Assembly (NCBI GenBank): GCA_010028905.1
Contig: RGZZ01000005.1
Span: forward strand, 1 to 40,919
Direction: 5' to 3'
DNA: 40,919 bases
From: Pseudomonadota bacterium
Lineage (GTDB): Bacteria > Vulcanimicrobiota > Xenobia > RGZZ01
The translations under genes and the position numbers were made by a program. Under the pieces are notes generated by a model. It did no database searches. It was not told the DNA's origin and saw nothing but the letters and a program-made list of their open reading frames with translations. Of the stretch, positions 27,409-35,782 are shown in pieces (positions within the stretch are counted from its first letter, which is position 1; the number at the start of each line of letters is the position of its first letter).

Positions 27409-28187
27409 GCTCGAAGGTCTTGATCCTGGCGGTCATCCTGCTGGCCTGTCTGCGCCTGTGGATCTACGTGTTCCCACAGCGTCGCATCCTCGCGCTCCCG
27501 CTGAAGGGCGTGCTGCTGGCCATGCTCGGATCCATCACGGTCTATGCCTGGGTCAGCGAACCGCTCGACAGCCTCTCCCCTCCCCTGCGGATCGCGCCGG
27601 TCATCGTGCTCCTGGCGCTGATCACCATCTTCCGACTTCCCCAGGGCGAGCTCGACGACGATCAGAAGCGCGAGCTGATCGAGATGCTCGACACCCTCGT
27701 CATCGCGGGGGTTACGGCGCTTGCTCTCATCGGATTCGTGGTTCGGCCGTTCTTCATCCCCAGCGAATCGATGGTGCCGACCCTCAAGGTCAACGACATG
27801 GTCCTGGTGAACGAGACCGTGTACCGCGTCTACGACCCGTCCCGTGGAGACGTTGTGGTGTTCCGCCCCCCCGCCGAGGCGAACATGGGAGACAAGGACC
27901 TCATCAAGCGCATCGTCGCGGTGGGGGGCGATACTCTCGAGATTCGCAACGCGCGTCTCTACATCAACAGCGTTCCGCAGAACGAGCCGTTCATCAACAG
28001 CAGCGGCCCGTTCGGCATGGGCGACTTCGGGCCTGTGCGCATCCCTGAGGGCGATGTCTTCTGCATGGGTGACAACCGCGGCAACAGCGACGACTCTCGG
28101 TTCTGGGGCACCCTGCCCCGCAAGAACATCATCGGAAAGGCATTCTGCCGGTTCTGGCCGCTACAGCGCATCGGCATCCTTCACTGA
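27405..28187 (+). CDS. lepB: Signal peptidase I, first of three
   Basis: The GTG start overlaps the trmD stop; 260 residues. Three hydrophobic segments occupy about 5-23, 35-50 and 63-76, more than in the Gram-positive one-helix type. A further membrane helix (about 97-113) precedes the catalytic domain. Motif B is [10 protein letters not shown] with nucleophile Ser122, box D is [11 protein letters not shown] with general base Lys168, and box E is [12 protein letters not shown]. It cleaves Sec/Tat signal peptides on the outer face of the inner membrane. A lepB gene after trmD is unusual; two more follow after rplS. All active-site residues are intact. Confidence 0.95.
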   Translation: MSSKVLILAVILLACLRLWIYVFPQRRILALPLKGVLLAMLGSITVYAWVSEPLDSLSPPLRIAPVIVLLALITIFRLPQGELDDDQKRELIEMLDTLVIAGVTALALIGFVVRPFFIPSESMVPTLKVNDMVLVNETVYRVYDPSRGDVVVFRPPAEANMGDKDLIKRIVAVGGDTLEIRNARLYINSVPQNEPFINSSGPFGMGDFGPVRIPEGDVFCMGDNRGNSDDSRFWGTLPRKNIIGKAFCRFWPLQRIGILH

Positions 28188-28218
28188 GCACCGGGCCCAA
28201 ACTCGGTGCGCGCGAGCG

Positions 28219-28247
28219 TTGCGACGGCTTGACAGGCGTGATATAAT
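28219..28247 (+). promoter_or_regulatory. Internal promoter before rplS (extended -10)
   Basis: TTGCGA (28219-28224), 17 nt, TATAAT (28242-28247) preceded by TGA, an extended -10. It would start a transcript near 28254 with a leader of about 130 nt, making rplS and the genes after it partly independent of the ffh promoter. A TTGACA 7 nt before the -10 is too close to be its partner. Confidence 0.65.
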
Positions 28248-28284
28248 CTGGCTTGTCTGAAAATTCGCCGTACCAGGCATACGA

Positions 28285-28320
28285 GCGGGCCACTCCCGAC
28301 ACGCCTGACCACGGGCCCGC
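28285..28320 (+). promoter_or_regulatory. Hairpin in the rplS leader
   Basis: GCGGGCC (28285-28291) pairs with GGCCCGC (28314-28320) across a 22-nt loop, 64 nt before the rplS ATG. It could be an L19 autoregulatory site, as ribosomal-protein leaders often are, but the sequence does not prove it. Confidence 0.35.
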
Positions 28321-28384
28321 AGCCGACCACACTCGAAGCGGCCTCCCGAGACGCGGCACACCCGACCAGAGAAGGGAACCCACC

Positions 28385-28741
28385 ATGGACCTCATTCGCG
28401 CAATTGAGAACGAGCAGCTGAAGAAAGACGTCGCTGACTTTCGTCCTGGCGACACCATCCGCGTCCAGATCATGGTCGTGGAAGGCGGCAAGGAGCGTCC
28501 GCAGGCGTTCGAAGGCATCTGCATCGCCCGCGGCAAGGGAGGGCTCAAGGAGTCCTTCACCGTTCGCAAGATCTCTCACGGTGTGGGAGTAGAGCGTACC
28601 CTGCTCCTCCACTCGCCCCGCGTGACCAAGATCGAGGTGCTTCGCCGCGGCGACGTCCGCCGTGCGCGTCTGTTCTACCTCCGCGACCTGGTTGGCAAGG
28701 CGGCTCGTGTGCGCGAGAAGAAGCACGGCGAGAAGGGCTGA
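28385..28741 (+). CDS. rplS: 50S ribosomal protein L19
   Basis: ATG 28385 with AAGGGA about 8 nt upstream; 118 residues. It starts [19 protein letters not shown] and contains the L19 core [53 protein letters not shown] and the ending [19 protein letters not shown]19 bridges the 30S-50S interface. The frame is open upstream but that is the leader. It is separated from trmD by lepB, whereas trmD-rplS are usually adjacent. Confidence 0.97.
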   Translation: MDLIRAIENEQLKKDVADFRPGDTIRVQIMVVEGGKERPQAFEGICIARGKGGLKESFTVRKISHGVGVERTLLLHSPRVTKIEVLRRGDVRRARLFYLRDLVGKAARVREKKHGEKG

Positions 28742-28753
28742 GAACCAGCCGCG

Positions 28754-28780
28754 ACCCTCTCTCGCAGTGCGGGAGAGGGT
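28754..28780 (+). other. Long hairpin between rplS and the second lepB
   Basis: ACCCTCTC-T-CGC-AGT-GCG-G-GAGAGGGT: 11 paired bases with one symmetric mismatch, 13 nt after the rplS stop. No T run follows, so it is not a standard intrinsic terminator; a processing or mRNA 3'-stabilising element is a fair guess. Confidence 0.45.
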
Positions 28781-28801
28781 GCGTGCTGACGTGCCCGCCC
28801 G

Positions 28802-29725
28802 GTGACGTCCCAGGGCCTCTTGTTCATCGTGGGAATCCTCTCGGTCATCCGAGGGGGTTTCCTGCTTTTTCCCGGGTTGCGCGTCCGACCGTTCTGGCTC
28901 AAGGCGGGGCTCCTCATCGCAATTGCCCTCGTGTTTCGCTACACGGGTGCATTTGCCGCGGCGGCGCCGCCGGATCAGCCCGACGCGCCGCCCTTCGACA
29001 CGCGCCGCTTCACCGTGCTGGCCACTGCCCTGATGGCCGTCCTCTTCATCCCCAACGGCACGCGCGAGCATGCACCCGACGAGAGCGACGAAGAGGGTGA
29101 CGAGGGCTCCTCGGAGACCGCCCACCACGAAGCCCCGCCTGCTGCGTCAACGACCCCCTCTGCGATCAGCAGCGCCTGGTCACGTGAGCAGACGCGGGTC
29201 ATGCTCGAGTATCTCGATTCGATCATCGTCGCGGGGGTCACGGCGCTCTTCCTGATCCACTTCGTGGTTCGCAGCTTCTACATCCCATCTGAGTCGATGG
29301 TTCCAACGCTGCTTGTGAACGACATGATTCTCGTCGATGAGCTGGTGTATGACTTCTATCGACCAGGCCGAGGCGACATCGTGGTGTTTCGCCCTCCGGA
29401 GAGAGCCCACAGCGAGGGAAAGGACTTCATCAAGCGCGTGATTGCCGTCGAGGGAGACACCGTCCGGGTCACGAACGATGTCACCTACGTGAACGATCAG
29501 CCGCTCGTCGAGCCCTATCGCAATCCGCCGTCAGATCGCTACGGCTGGCAGGGCCTGCGAACCTTTGACCCGGTGACGGTTCCCCCCGACCACGTGTTCT
29601 GCATGGGCGACAACCGACCGAACAGCGAAGACTCCAGGTACTGGGGGGCCGTTCCCGTCAAGAACATCGTCGGAAAGGCGTTTCTGACGTTCTATCCGCT
29701 GCGCAGGGCGAGGCTGCTGCGTTGA
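28802..29725 (+). CDS. lepB: Signal peptidase I, second of three
   Basis: GTG start at 28802; 307 residues. Hydrophobic segments near 5-25, 33-50 and 70-84 are followed by an acidic, Ala/Ser-rich linker (about 86-127, DESDEEGDEG) and another membrane helix (about 140-156). The catalytic domain shows [11 protein letters not shown] with Ser165, FIKRVIAVEGD with Lys211 and MGDNRPNSEDSR. The layout copies the first lepB, with an added linker, so the two are probably duplicates; the catalytic domains differ enough to make the event old. The stop overlaps the TTG start of the third copy. Confidence 0.94.
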   Translation: MTSQGLLFIVGILSVIRGGFLLFPGLRVRPFWLKAGLLIAIALVFRYTGAFAAAAPPDQPDAPPFDTRRFTVLATALMAVLFIPNGTREHAPDESDEEGDEGSSETAHHEAPPAASTTPSAISSAWSREQTRVMLEYLDSIIVAGVTALFLIHFVVRSFYIPSESMVPTLLVNDMILVDELVYDFYRPGRGDIVVFRPPERAHSEGKDFIKRVIAVEGDTVRVTNDVTYVNDQPLVEPYRNPPSDRYGWQGLRTFDPVTVPPDHVFCMGDNRPNSEDSRYWGAVPVKNIVGKAFLTFYPLRRARLLR

Positions 29726-30348
29726 GCTTCGAGGAGACGGGTTCCACAACGCCGGGCGCGAGCCGCCAGGCGTCCGAGGAGACGGTCGAGACCCAGGGAG
29801 GAGAAGGCGGCGTGACCGCTGCGCCCGCTGGTGCCCGGCAGCGCCTTCCCCGGGTTCACGGTGTCCTCATGTACGCCCTGCAGGTGATGATTCTCACCGT
29901 GCTGCTGCTGCACTTCGTGGGGCGGGTATCGGTGGTGCAGGGCGCTTCCATGGAGCCCGGCATCATGACGGGCGAGCGCATCGTGGTCGATCTCGTCACG
30001 TACTCGTTTCGCGCGCCGCGTCGCGGTGACGTGGTGGTGTTCCGCAGCCCTCGCAACAAGAGCCGTGACTACATCAAGCGCATCGTCGGGCTCCCGGGTG
30101 AGGAGATCGAGATCCGAGAAGGGCAGACCCGCATCAACGGGGTTTCCCTTGCTGAACCGTACGTCACGCTGCGTGACCGTGACGACACCCCCCGCACCCT
30201 CATCGCCCCGACCTGTGTGTGGGTCATGGGAGACAACCGAACCAACAGCGAGGACTCCCGTCGGTGGGGTCAGCTCCCGATGTCCCTGATTCGCGGCAAG
30301 GCCAGCATCGTGCTCTGGCCGCCGGAGAGAATGGCGGTGCTGCCGTAG
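29722..30348 (+). CDS. lepB: Signal peptidase I, third of three (short form)
   Basis: TTG 29722 overlaps the previous stop (TTGA); 208 residues. The polar N-terminus of about 48 residues is followed by a single membrane helix (MYALQVMILTVLLLHFV), then VQGASMEPGI with Ser76, YIKRIVGLPGE with Lys119 and MGDNRTNSEDSR. The single-helix build and GxSMxP motif are like Bacillus SipS and differ from the multi-helix IPSESMVP type of the two preceding copies, so this is a different lineage of the enzyme, not a third tandem duplicate. All catalytic residues are kept. Confidence 0.94.
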   Translation: MSFEETGSTTPGASRQASEETVETQGGEGGVTAAPAGARQRLPRVHGVLMYALQVMILTVLLLHFVGRVSVVQGASMEPGIMTGERIVVDLVTYSFRAPRRGDVVVFRSPRNKSRDYIKRIVGLPGEEIEIREGQTRINGVSLAEPYVTLRDRDDTPRTLIAPTCVWVMGDNRTNSEDSRRWGQLPMSLIRGKASIVLWPPERMAVLP

Positions 30349-30350
30349 CC

Positions 30351-31265
30351 ATGTCGTTCAGCTGGTTTCCAGGCCACATGGCGAAGGGGCTTCGTCAGAT
30401 TGGTGAAGACCTGAAGCTCGTCGACCTCGTTCTGCTCGTGGTCGACGCGAGAATCCCACGCAGCAGTCGACACGTCCAGATCGAGACCATGCTGCGCAGC
30501 CGCGGCAAGGGGTACTGCATGGTCCTCAACAAGACCGACCTCGCCGAGCCTGTTGCGACGGCAGCGTGGGTCGCCCTCCTGCGCAAGGAGGGCGTTGCGG
30601 TGGTGTCGGCGTCTGCCCTGATGGGACGTGGCATCGAACCCATCAAGAAGGTGGTGGCCGATGTCCGAGGGAGAGTGCTCGAGCGCGCACGCAAGAAGGG
30701 GCGCCTCGATGCCCCGGTGCGTCTGCTGGTGGCGGGAATCCCCAATGTCGGCAAGTCGTCGCTCATCAATCGCCTGACCGCAGATGCCGGCGGCTCCCGC
30801 GGCCGCACAGCGCCTGCCCGCACAGGCAGGCATCCGGGCGTGACCCGCAGCCGGCAGTGGATTGCGCTTCCAGGTGGGCTCGAGCTTCGCGATACGCCCG
30901 GCATCCTGTTCCCCCGCATCGCGTCTCGCGAGATGTTCCTTCACCTGGCGGCTACCGGCGCCATCAAGGAAGACAACCTTCCGCTCGACGAGGTCGGAGA
31001 GGGCCTCGCCGAGCTGCTTCGCAGACGCGGCGCGCTCGCGGTTGCGCCCCGAGACGGCCAGTCGATGCTCGAAGCCGTTGCGGCGAGCAGGGGCATGCTC
31101 CTGAGCGGTGGGGTTGTCGACGTTGAGAGAGCGGCTCACTTCCTGCTCAAGCATACCCGGGAAGGGCGGTGGGGTCCGATGACGCTGGAAAAGGTCGATG
31201 ATGTCCAGCCGGAAGACACGCCCACCACCCAAGACGACGACGAGGTCGACGAAGACGCGCTCTAG
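30351..31265 (+). CDS. rbgA: Ribosome biogenesis GTPase RbgA (YlqF)
   Basis: ATG 30351 lies 2 nt after the third lepB stop; 304 residues. It begins FSWFPGHMAKG, the YlqF signature. The GTPase is circularly permuted: G4 NKTD (60-63) precedes G1 GIPNVGKSS (129-137) and G3 DTPG (181-184). A basic insert of about 20 residues (GGSRGRTAPARTGRHPG) lies between G1 and the G2 region. RbgA acts late in 50S assembly. The C-terminal tail is acidic (TQDDDEVDEDA). Position before rnhB is as in Bacillus, but rnhB is inverted here. Confidence 0.95.
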   Translation: MSFSWFPGHMAKGLRQIGEDLKLVDLVLLVVDARIPRSSRHVQIETMLRSRGKGYCMVLNKTDLAEPVATAAWVALLRKEGVAVVSASALMGRGIEPIKKVVADVRGRVLERARKKGRLDAPVRLLVAGIPNVGKSSLINRLTADAGGSRGRTAPARTGRHPGVTRSRQWIALPGGLELRDTPGILFPRIASREMFLHLAATGAIKEDNLPLDEVGEGLAELLRRRGALAVAPRDGQSMLEAVAASRGMLLSGGVVDVERAAHFLLKHTREGRWGPMTLEKVDDVQPEDTPTTQDDDEVDEDAL

Positions 31266-31330
31266 CGCGCACGAAGAGGCAGGCGTTTCTCAACGTCCTG
31301 GGCCCACGTTCCGGGCCAGCAGAGCGCCCC

Positions 31331-32110
31331 TCAGAAGAGCGGGAGCTGCTGCTCGAGCGCCCGCGCCACCGGCCCGAACCGCACGCGATGGGCCTCACAG
31401 GGGCCAAGACGCGCGAGCGCCTCGAGATGATCCGGGGTTCCATAGCCTTTGTTCACCGCGAAGCCATAGCCGCTGCACCGTGCATCGAGCTCGGCCATCC
31501 GGCGGTCCCGGATCACCTTGGCCACAACCGAGGCCGCGGCAATGCTCACAGACGAGGCGTCGCCCTTGACGATGGTCTGCTGTGCGCACGACAGGCCGGG
31601 AACCGCGTGGCACCCGTCGACGAGAACCAGGCTCGGCTGTGGCGCAAGCTGGGAGAGCGCGCGCCGCATGGCCTCGAGACTCGCCTCGTGAAGATTGGAG
31701 GTGTTCAGCTCTTCGACCTCGACCACACCGACCCCCACGCTCATCGCTCGCTCGAGCACCAGCGCGTGGAGCGCTTCGCGCAGCTCTTCCGCCAGCTTCT
31801 TCGAGTCGTCGAGCATCGGGATCCAGGGCTGGTCGTCAAAGATCACCGCCGCCGCCACCAGGGGACCCGCCAGGGGACCACGCCCCACCTCATCGACCCC
31901 CGCCACGATCTCGAACCCTTTTTTGCGCGCGGCACGCTCATGCAGCTCTAGGCTTCGCAGACGCGCGCGCTCTGCCTCGAGCAGGGCAGTGACGTCGTCG
32001 CGCCCGCGTTCGAGCGCGGCCACCATCGGGTCGTCGAGAAGCAGCACTCCCCTGCTCGCCTCTGCCTCGAACATCCGCTTCCAGCGCGTCCAGGTCAATC
32101 GCGAAGACAA
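31331..32110 (-). CDS. rnhB: Ribonuclease HII
   Basis: The 259-residue protein cuts RNA in RNA-DNA hybrids and single ribonucleotides. The catalytic carboxylates are visible: GVDEVGRGPLAGP (Asp73, Glu74), VLVDGCH (Asp165) and the RD of VVAKVIRDRRM, with DSKKL and KGDASSVSIAAAS between them. A helical N-terminal region of about 65 residues matches the long form found in Bacillus. The listed start is a TTG at 32110; an ATG at 32074 (after GGAAGCGG) is a good alternative and would cost 12 residues. Convergent with rbgA, divergent from yraN. Confidence 0.94.
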   Translation of the reverse strand: MSSRLTWTRWKRMFEAEASRGVLLLDDPMVAALERGRDDVTALLEAERARLRSLELHERAARKKGFEIVAGVDEVGRGPLAGPLVAAAVIFDDQPWIPMLDDSKKLAEELREALHALVLERAMSVGVGVVEVEELNTSNLHEASLEAMRRALSQLAPQPSLVLVDGCHAVPGLSCAQQTIVKGDASSVSIAAASVVAKVIRDRRMAELDARCSGYGFAVNKGYGTPDHLEALARLGPCEAHRVRFGPVARALEQQLPLF

Positions 32111-32198
32111 TTCAGTGGCGCTCTCGTCTGCGCATCAGCGAAGTACCGCAACGCAGCGTGATTCGAGCCGTTTTAACATCGCGTTCACGGCCTGTTCT

Positions 32199-32227
32199 TT
32201 GCTTTGTGGCTTCCGGGGCTCTATGAT
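32199..32227 (+). promoter_or_regulatory. Promoter of yraN
   Basis: TTGCTT (32199-32204), 17 nt, TATGAT (32222-32227); about 25 nt from expected transcript start to the yraN ATG. Confidence 0.5.
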
Positions 32228-32258
32228 GGCGCCACCTCAATCCGAACGGAGGCACTGC

Positions 32259-32621
32259 ATGCATCTCGAGTCGAAGGAGCTTGCACGTCGTGGTGAAGCA
32301 CTGGCGGCCCGCTTCCTCGAGGAGCGGGGATATCAAATCGTTGCTCGCAACTGGCGGGTCCGCGGGGGTGAGATCGATCTCATCGCGACGGCTGGGGAGC
32401 AGATCGTGTTCATCGAGGTGAAGACCCGCTCGGGTCGAGGATTTCCTGCAGCGGAAGGGGTCGATGGGCGAAAGCAGCACCGCATCCGCGCGCTGGCGCT
32501 CCAGTGGCTGTCGCAGGCGCGCTTGCACGGTTCGCCTGTGCGGTTCGACGTGCTTGCCGTGTACATGGCGCGGACCCCTCCCTATGCGGCGCGCGTCGAG
32601 CATCTCGAGGGCGCGTTCTGA
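32259..32621 (+). CDS. yraN: YraN family (UPF0102) nuclease-fold protein
   Basis: ATG 32259 has GGAGG 6 nt upstream; 120 residues, the usual length. It shows GEALAARFLEERGYQIVARNWR and the restriction-enzyme-like core GGEIDLIA...IVFIEVKTRSG (E-x-D ... E-V-K). The fold resembles Holliday-junction resolvases; a biological role is not established. Its place between rnhB and comM is conserved in many bacteria and suggests a DNA-processing link. Confidence 0.94.
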   Translation: MHLESKELARRGEALAARFLEERGYQIVARNWRVRGGEIDLIATAGEQIVFIEVKTRSGRGFPAAEGVDGRKQHRIRALALQWLSQARLHGSPVRFDVLAVYMARTPPYAARVEHLEGAF

Positions 32622-33149
32622 TCAGGGAGTGGAGGTCGACGCAGAAGGGGCGTCGATGACGTCACCTGAGGGGGAGGGTTGAAGGCGCGCGCGCTCAGGC
32701 GACGACGACGCATTGCCGGAGGGAGCGTCGCCAGGGGTAGGCTGGCTGGAGCCTGTGGCTGACGGCGATTCACCGTCAGACGTGCGAATGGCTTCGGTGC
32801 GCAGCACCTTGATGGTTCGCGCGAGCAGAAACGAGGCGTCACCGGAACGGATGGTGCGGAACAGGACCTTCACCTCCACGCCGGCCTGCACCCGCGTGTT
32901 GCCCCGCAGGATGAAGCGCGTGTTGCCATCGATCTTGAACTGCATGTTGTCTCCCCTGTGGGGATGCAGCACAAGCTTTCGGTCGTCGATGTCGACGACG
33001 ACGCCGGCATACGAGTTTCCGCGCCACCACATCGGCGCTTCGTCACCCATGTCGTCTTCACTCGTGCCAAGCAAGATGTAGAACACGAAAAAGACCATTC
33101 CGAGCGTAGAGCCCAGTAGCACGTAGGTTACGATTCTCTTGACATCCAC
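32622..33149 (-). CDS. Single-pass membrane protein with small beta-barrel domain
   Basis: I choose GTG 33149 (VDVKRIVTYVLLGSTLGM) because sequence further upstream in the frame is antisense to comM. The 175 residues hold one membrane helix (about 6-25), a compact beta-rich domain (YAGVVVDIDDRKLVLHP, FKIDGNTRFILRGNTRV, EVKVLFRTI) and a Ser/Pro/Gly-rich tail. The beta domain resembles DUF5666-type OB-like domains, where 'G.V..id...l.l' precedes 'v.v..dT.i'. No enzyme motif. The stop codon abuts the yraN stop (convergent, no gap). Confidence 0.65.
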   Translation of the reverse strand: MDVKRIVTYVLLGSTLGMVFFVFYILLGTSEDDMGDEAPMWWRGNSYAGVVVDIDDRKLVLHPHRGDNMQFKIDGNTRFILRGNTRVQAGVEVKVLFRTIRSGDASFLLARTIKVLRTEAIRTSDGESPSATGSSQPTPGDAPSGNASSSPERARLQPSPSGDVIDAPSASTSTP

Positions 33150-33203
33150 GGGGCGGGGACTTCGGTCCACCGCACTCCTGATCCTGCATCTCGGGAGGAG
33201 CCC

Positions 33204-34739
33204 ATGCTCGCCAGAACCCACTCCATCGCCATCATCGGACTGCAGACCCATCCGGTGGAGGTCGAGGTCGTCGTCAACACCGGCGTGCCTCGTTTTGACA
33301 TCGTCGGCCTGCCAGACGCCGCCGTGTCGGAATCTCGTGATCGCGTTCGCTGCGCATTGCGCACCAGCGGGCTGACGTACCCGGAAGGTCGCATCACCGT
33401 CAACCTGGCACCTGCGGACCTGCGAAAGGAAGGACCTTCCTTTGACCTGGCCATCGCCCTGGCCATCGCCGCCGCTACCGGTCAGCTCTGCCCAGACCGC
33501 GTGGCGGCGGTGTCGGCCATAGGAGAGCTCTCTCTCGACGGGCGCGTCCGCGGCGTTCCAGGCGTGCTTCCCGTGGCGCTCCACCTGTCACGGGAGTCTG
33601 GTCGCAGAACACTGGTCCTGCCTGTGGAGAACGCAGCGGAGGCCAGCCACGTCGGGGATCTGCCTCTCATCGCCGTGGAGACGCTGTCTGAAGCGGTTCA
33701 GGTGATTGCGGGCAAGCGTCCCCCGCGTGACGTGTGCACCCTCACCGACGATCCGATCGACGAGCCTGACCCGTCCCACGATCTCTCGGAGGTCCGCGGT
33801 CAGGCACTGGCCTGCCGCGCCATCGAGGTCATGGCTGCAGGAGGGCACAACGCGCTGCTCGTCGGCCCTCCCGGATCGGGAAAGAGCATGCTGGCTAGCG
33901 CGCTCCCTGGGATACTTCCCCGCCTCTCCCGCACCGAAGCGCTCGAGGTCACCCAGATCTACAGCGTGGCAAACGCGCTGCCCCACGACAGCGGGATCAT
34001 CTGGCGCCCCCCGTTCCGCTCTCCCCACCACTCGTGCTCTCCTGCGGGTCTCATCGGTGGCGGCTCGAATCCCCGGCCTGGTGAGCTCTCTCTCGCGCAC
34101 TGCGGTGTACTGTTCCTCGATGAGGCGCTCGAATTTCCGAGGTCGGTGCTCGAGACGCTTCGTCAGCCGCTCGAGAGCGGCCTGGTCACGCTGTCGCGAG
34201 CACAGCTCTCTGTGACCTACCCCGCGCGGATCATGCTCCTGCTCGCCCTCAACCCCTGCCCCTGCGGATTCCTCGGAGACGCCCAGTCTCGCTGCGGGTG
34301 CTCGGCGCACGCGGTAGAGCGCTATCGCGCGCGCCTGTCCGGACCGCTCCTCGACCGCATCGACTTGCACGTGGAGGTGAGCCGAAGAAGCCTGACCGAA
34401 CGCGAGAGCCTCTCGAGCGCCCCGCCATCGGCGCAGGTGCGTGCCGCCGTCGAGGCGGCTCGGGAACGTCAGCGCGCGCGATCGAACGGTCTCCTCAACG
34501 CACGTCTGCGTACGCGAGACGCGGCACGCTGGTGTGTCGCGACGCCGACGAGCGCTCGCTTCCTGCGGGAGACGGCCGAGCGCCTCGGATGGTCTCAGCG
34601 CTCTCATCAGCGGGTGCTGCGGGTGGCCCGCACCATCGCCGATCTCGAAGGGCGCGAGCGCATCAGCGACGATCACGTCGAGGAGGCGATCACGCTTCGC
34701 AGGGCGGGCTATACCGAGTCTCCCCTCATCCTCCGGTGA
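33204..34739 (+). CDS. comM: ComM/YifB family Mg-chelatase-like AAA+ ATPase
   Basis: The 511 residues hold an N-terminal Lon-protease-like domain (VPRFDIVGLPDAAVSESRDRV, GELSLDGRVRGVPG), then an AAA+ module with Walker A GPPGSGKS (221-228), Walker B VLFLDE (302-307), a Zn-type cluster C352-x-C354 ... C364-x-C366, and a C-terminal helical domain (ISDDHVEEAITLR). In Vibrio ComM is a branch-migration helicase that helps integrate transformed DNA. The neighbouring CinA-like gene is another protein historically tied to competence. The start ATG 33204 has GGGAGGAG upstream. Confidence 0.95.
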   Translation: MLARTHSIAIIGLQTHPVEVEVVVNTGVPRFDIVGLPDAAVSESRDRVRCALRTSGLTYPEGRITVNLAPADLRKEGPSFDLAIALAIAAATGQLCPDRVAAVSAIGELSLDGRVRGVPGVLPVALHLSRESGRRTLVLPVENAAEASHVGDLPLIAVETLSEAVQVIAGKRPPRDVCTLTDDPIDEPDPSHDLSEVRGQALACRAIEVMAAGGHNALLVGPPGSGKSMLASALPGILPRLSRTEALEVTQIYSVANALPHDSGIIWRPPFRSPHHSCSPAGLIGGGSNPRPGELSLAHCGVLFLDEALEFPRSVLETLRQPLESGLVTLSRAQLSVTYPARIMLLLALNPCPCGFLGDAQSRCGCSAHAVERYRARLSGPLLDRIDLHVEVSRRSLTERESLSSAPPSAQVRAAVEAARERQRARSNGLLNARLRTRDAARWCVATPTSARFLRETAERLGWSQRSHQRVLRVARTIADLEGRERISDDHVEEAITLRRAGYTESPLILR

Positions 34740-34920
34740 TCGCCGCCGGACCTCTCCGATAGATGCTGAAGGTCGCCCCAAGAACCGAAAGGCTTTCGAC
34801 AGGGGCGATGCGAAGGCTTCCCGTCCGACGTCGTCCGCACATTGCCGCCAGCGTGCAGCCGTCAGCAGCGACCGGCACACAGCGCCGATGTCTCTGCCAG
34901 TTCCCGAAGGGCCCTCATCC

Positions 34921-35691
34921 ATGAGCAAAGCCGCGAGCTCTCGCTGCCCTCGCGTTCTCTATCTCGGCGACGTCCAAGGGGCGTCCGCGCGCTATCTCGT
35001 CGGGGTGCTGAGCTGGCTCGGCTATCCCTGCACCCATCTCGACATGCATCAGCCTCCTCCCGCCGCGCTGCACAAAGGGAAGCGTCCGTTCGACGTGATC
35101 GTGCTGAGCGATTATCCCTACGAGCGATTGGGGCGGGAGAGCGACGCCAGAGTCGCCCAGCTCGTGCACGACGAGGGCGTGGGCCTGGTGATGCTCGGTG
35201 GCTGGTCATCCTTCACGGGGCTGAACGGCGGGTATCGAGGCAGTCAGGTCGCCGCGGCTCTCCCCGTGCGCATGGCAGACGAAGACGATCGGCGCAACGT
35301 GCCCAGCGGTCTTGTCGCCTGGCCCTCCGCGGGGCACACCCTGGTCGACGGCCTGAGCTTCAGGCGCCCGCCCGTCATCATGGGCTACAATGCCGTTCTG
35401 GCTCGCAGCACCTCCACCGTGGTCTTGAGCGCCTGGGAGATGCGGTTCCGCGGCCGCGGGAAGACCCCCGTCTCCGATCTGGGCGCCGCCCGACCGCTGC
35501 TCGTCATCGGGCAGCACGGCGCCGGGCACACCGCGGCGTTCACCACTGACGTTGCGCCGCACTGGTGCGGCGGTCTCGTTGATTGGGGGCGGGGTCGCAT
35601 TCGTGCGGGAGACGCGGAGGTCGGCGAGGTGTACGTCGAGTTCATCCGACGCCTGCTGACCTTTGCCGCGTTTGGAGAGAGCGCCCTGTGA
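34921..35691 (+). CDS. Glutamine-amidotransferase-like domain protein
   Basis: I choose ATG 34921 (MSKAASSRCPRVLYLGDV), preceded by GAAGGG; ATG 34888 would add 11 residues. The 256 residues look like the putative glutamine-amidotransferase fold of the ThuA/DUF1355 group: RVLYLGDV, FDVIVLSDYPYE, GVGLVMLGGWSSFTGLNGGY (the usual nucleophile-elbow position, here Gly-Gly-Trp-Ser with no cysteine), and late HGAGHTAAFTTDVAPHW. Lacking the catalytic Cys it is probably not an amidotransferase in the strict sense; relatives bind sugars or act at the cell envelope. The gap 34740-34920 shows no gene. Confidence 0.65.
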   Translation: MSKAASSRCPRVLYLGDVQGASARYLVGVLSWLGYPCTHLDMHQPPPAALHKGKRPFDVIVLSDYPYERLGRESDARVAQLVHDEGVGLVMLGGWSSFTGLNGGYRGSQVAAALPVRMADEDDRRNVPSGLVAWPSAGHTLVDGLSFRRPPVIMGYNAVLARSTSTVVLSAWEMRFRGRGKTPVSDLGAARPLLVIGQHGAGHTAAFTTDVAPHWCGGLVDWGRGRIRAGDAEVGEVYVEFIRRLLTFAAFGESAL

Positions 35692-35782
35692 GCGGTGAGG
35701 CCGACGGCCGGGAGAGCGGCGGCCGAACCCTGGGGCTCACAGGTCGCCAAGCGCGCCTGGCGAGCGCATCCAACGCGCTCGC

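Noticed and set aside
28234-28247. TTGACA with TATAAT before rplS as a promoter pair
   Set aside because: Only 7 nt apart; the TTGCGA hexamer 17 nt upstream with the extended -10 is the better pairing.
33588-34928. Minus-strand open frame of 446 codons
   Set aside because: Antisense shadow of comM.
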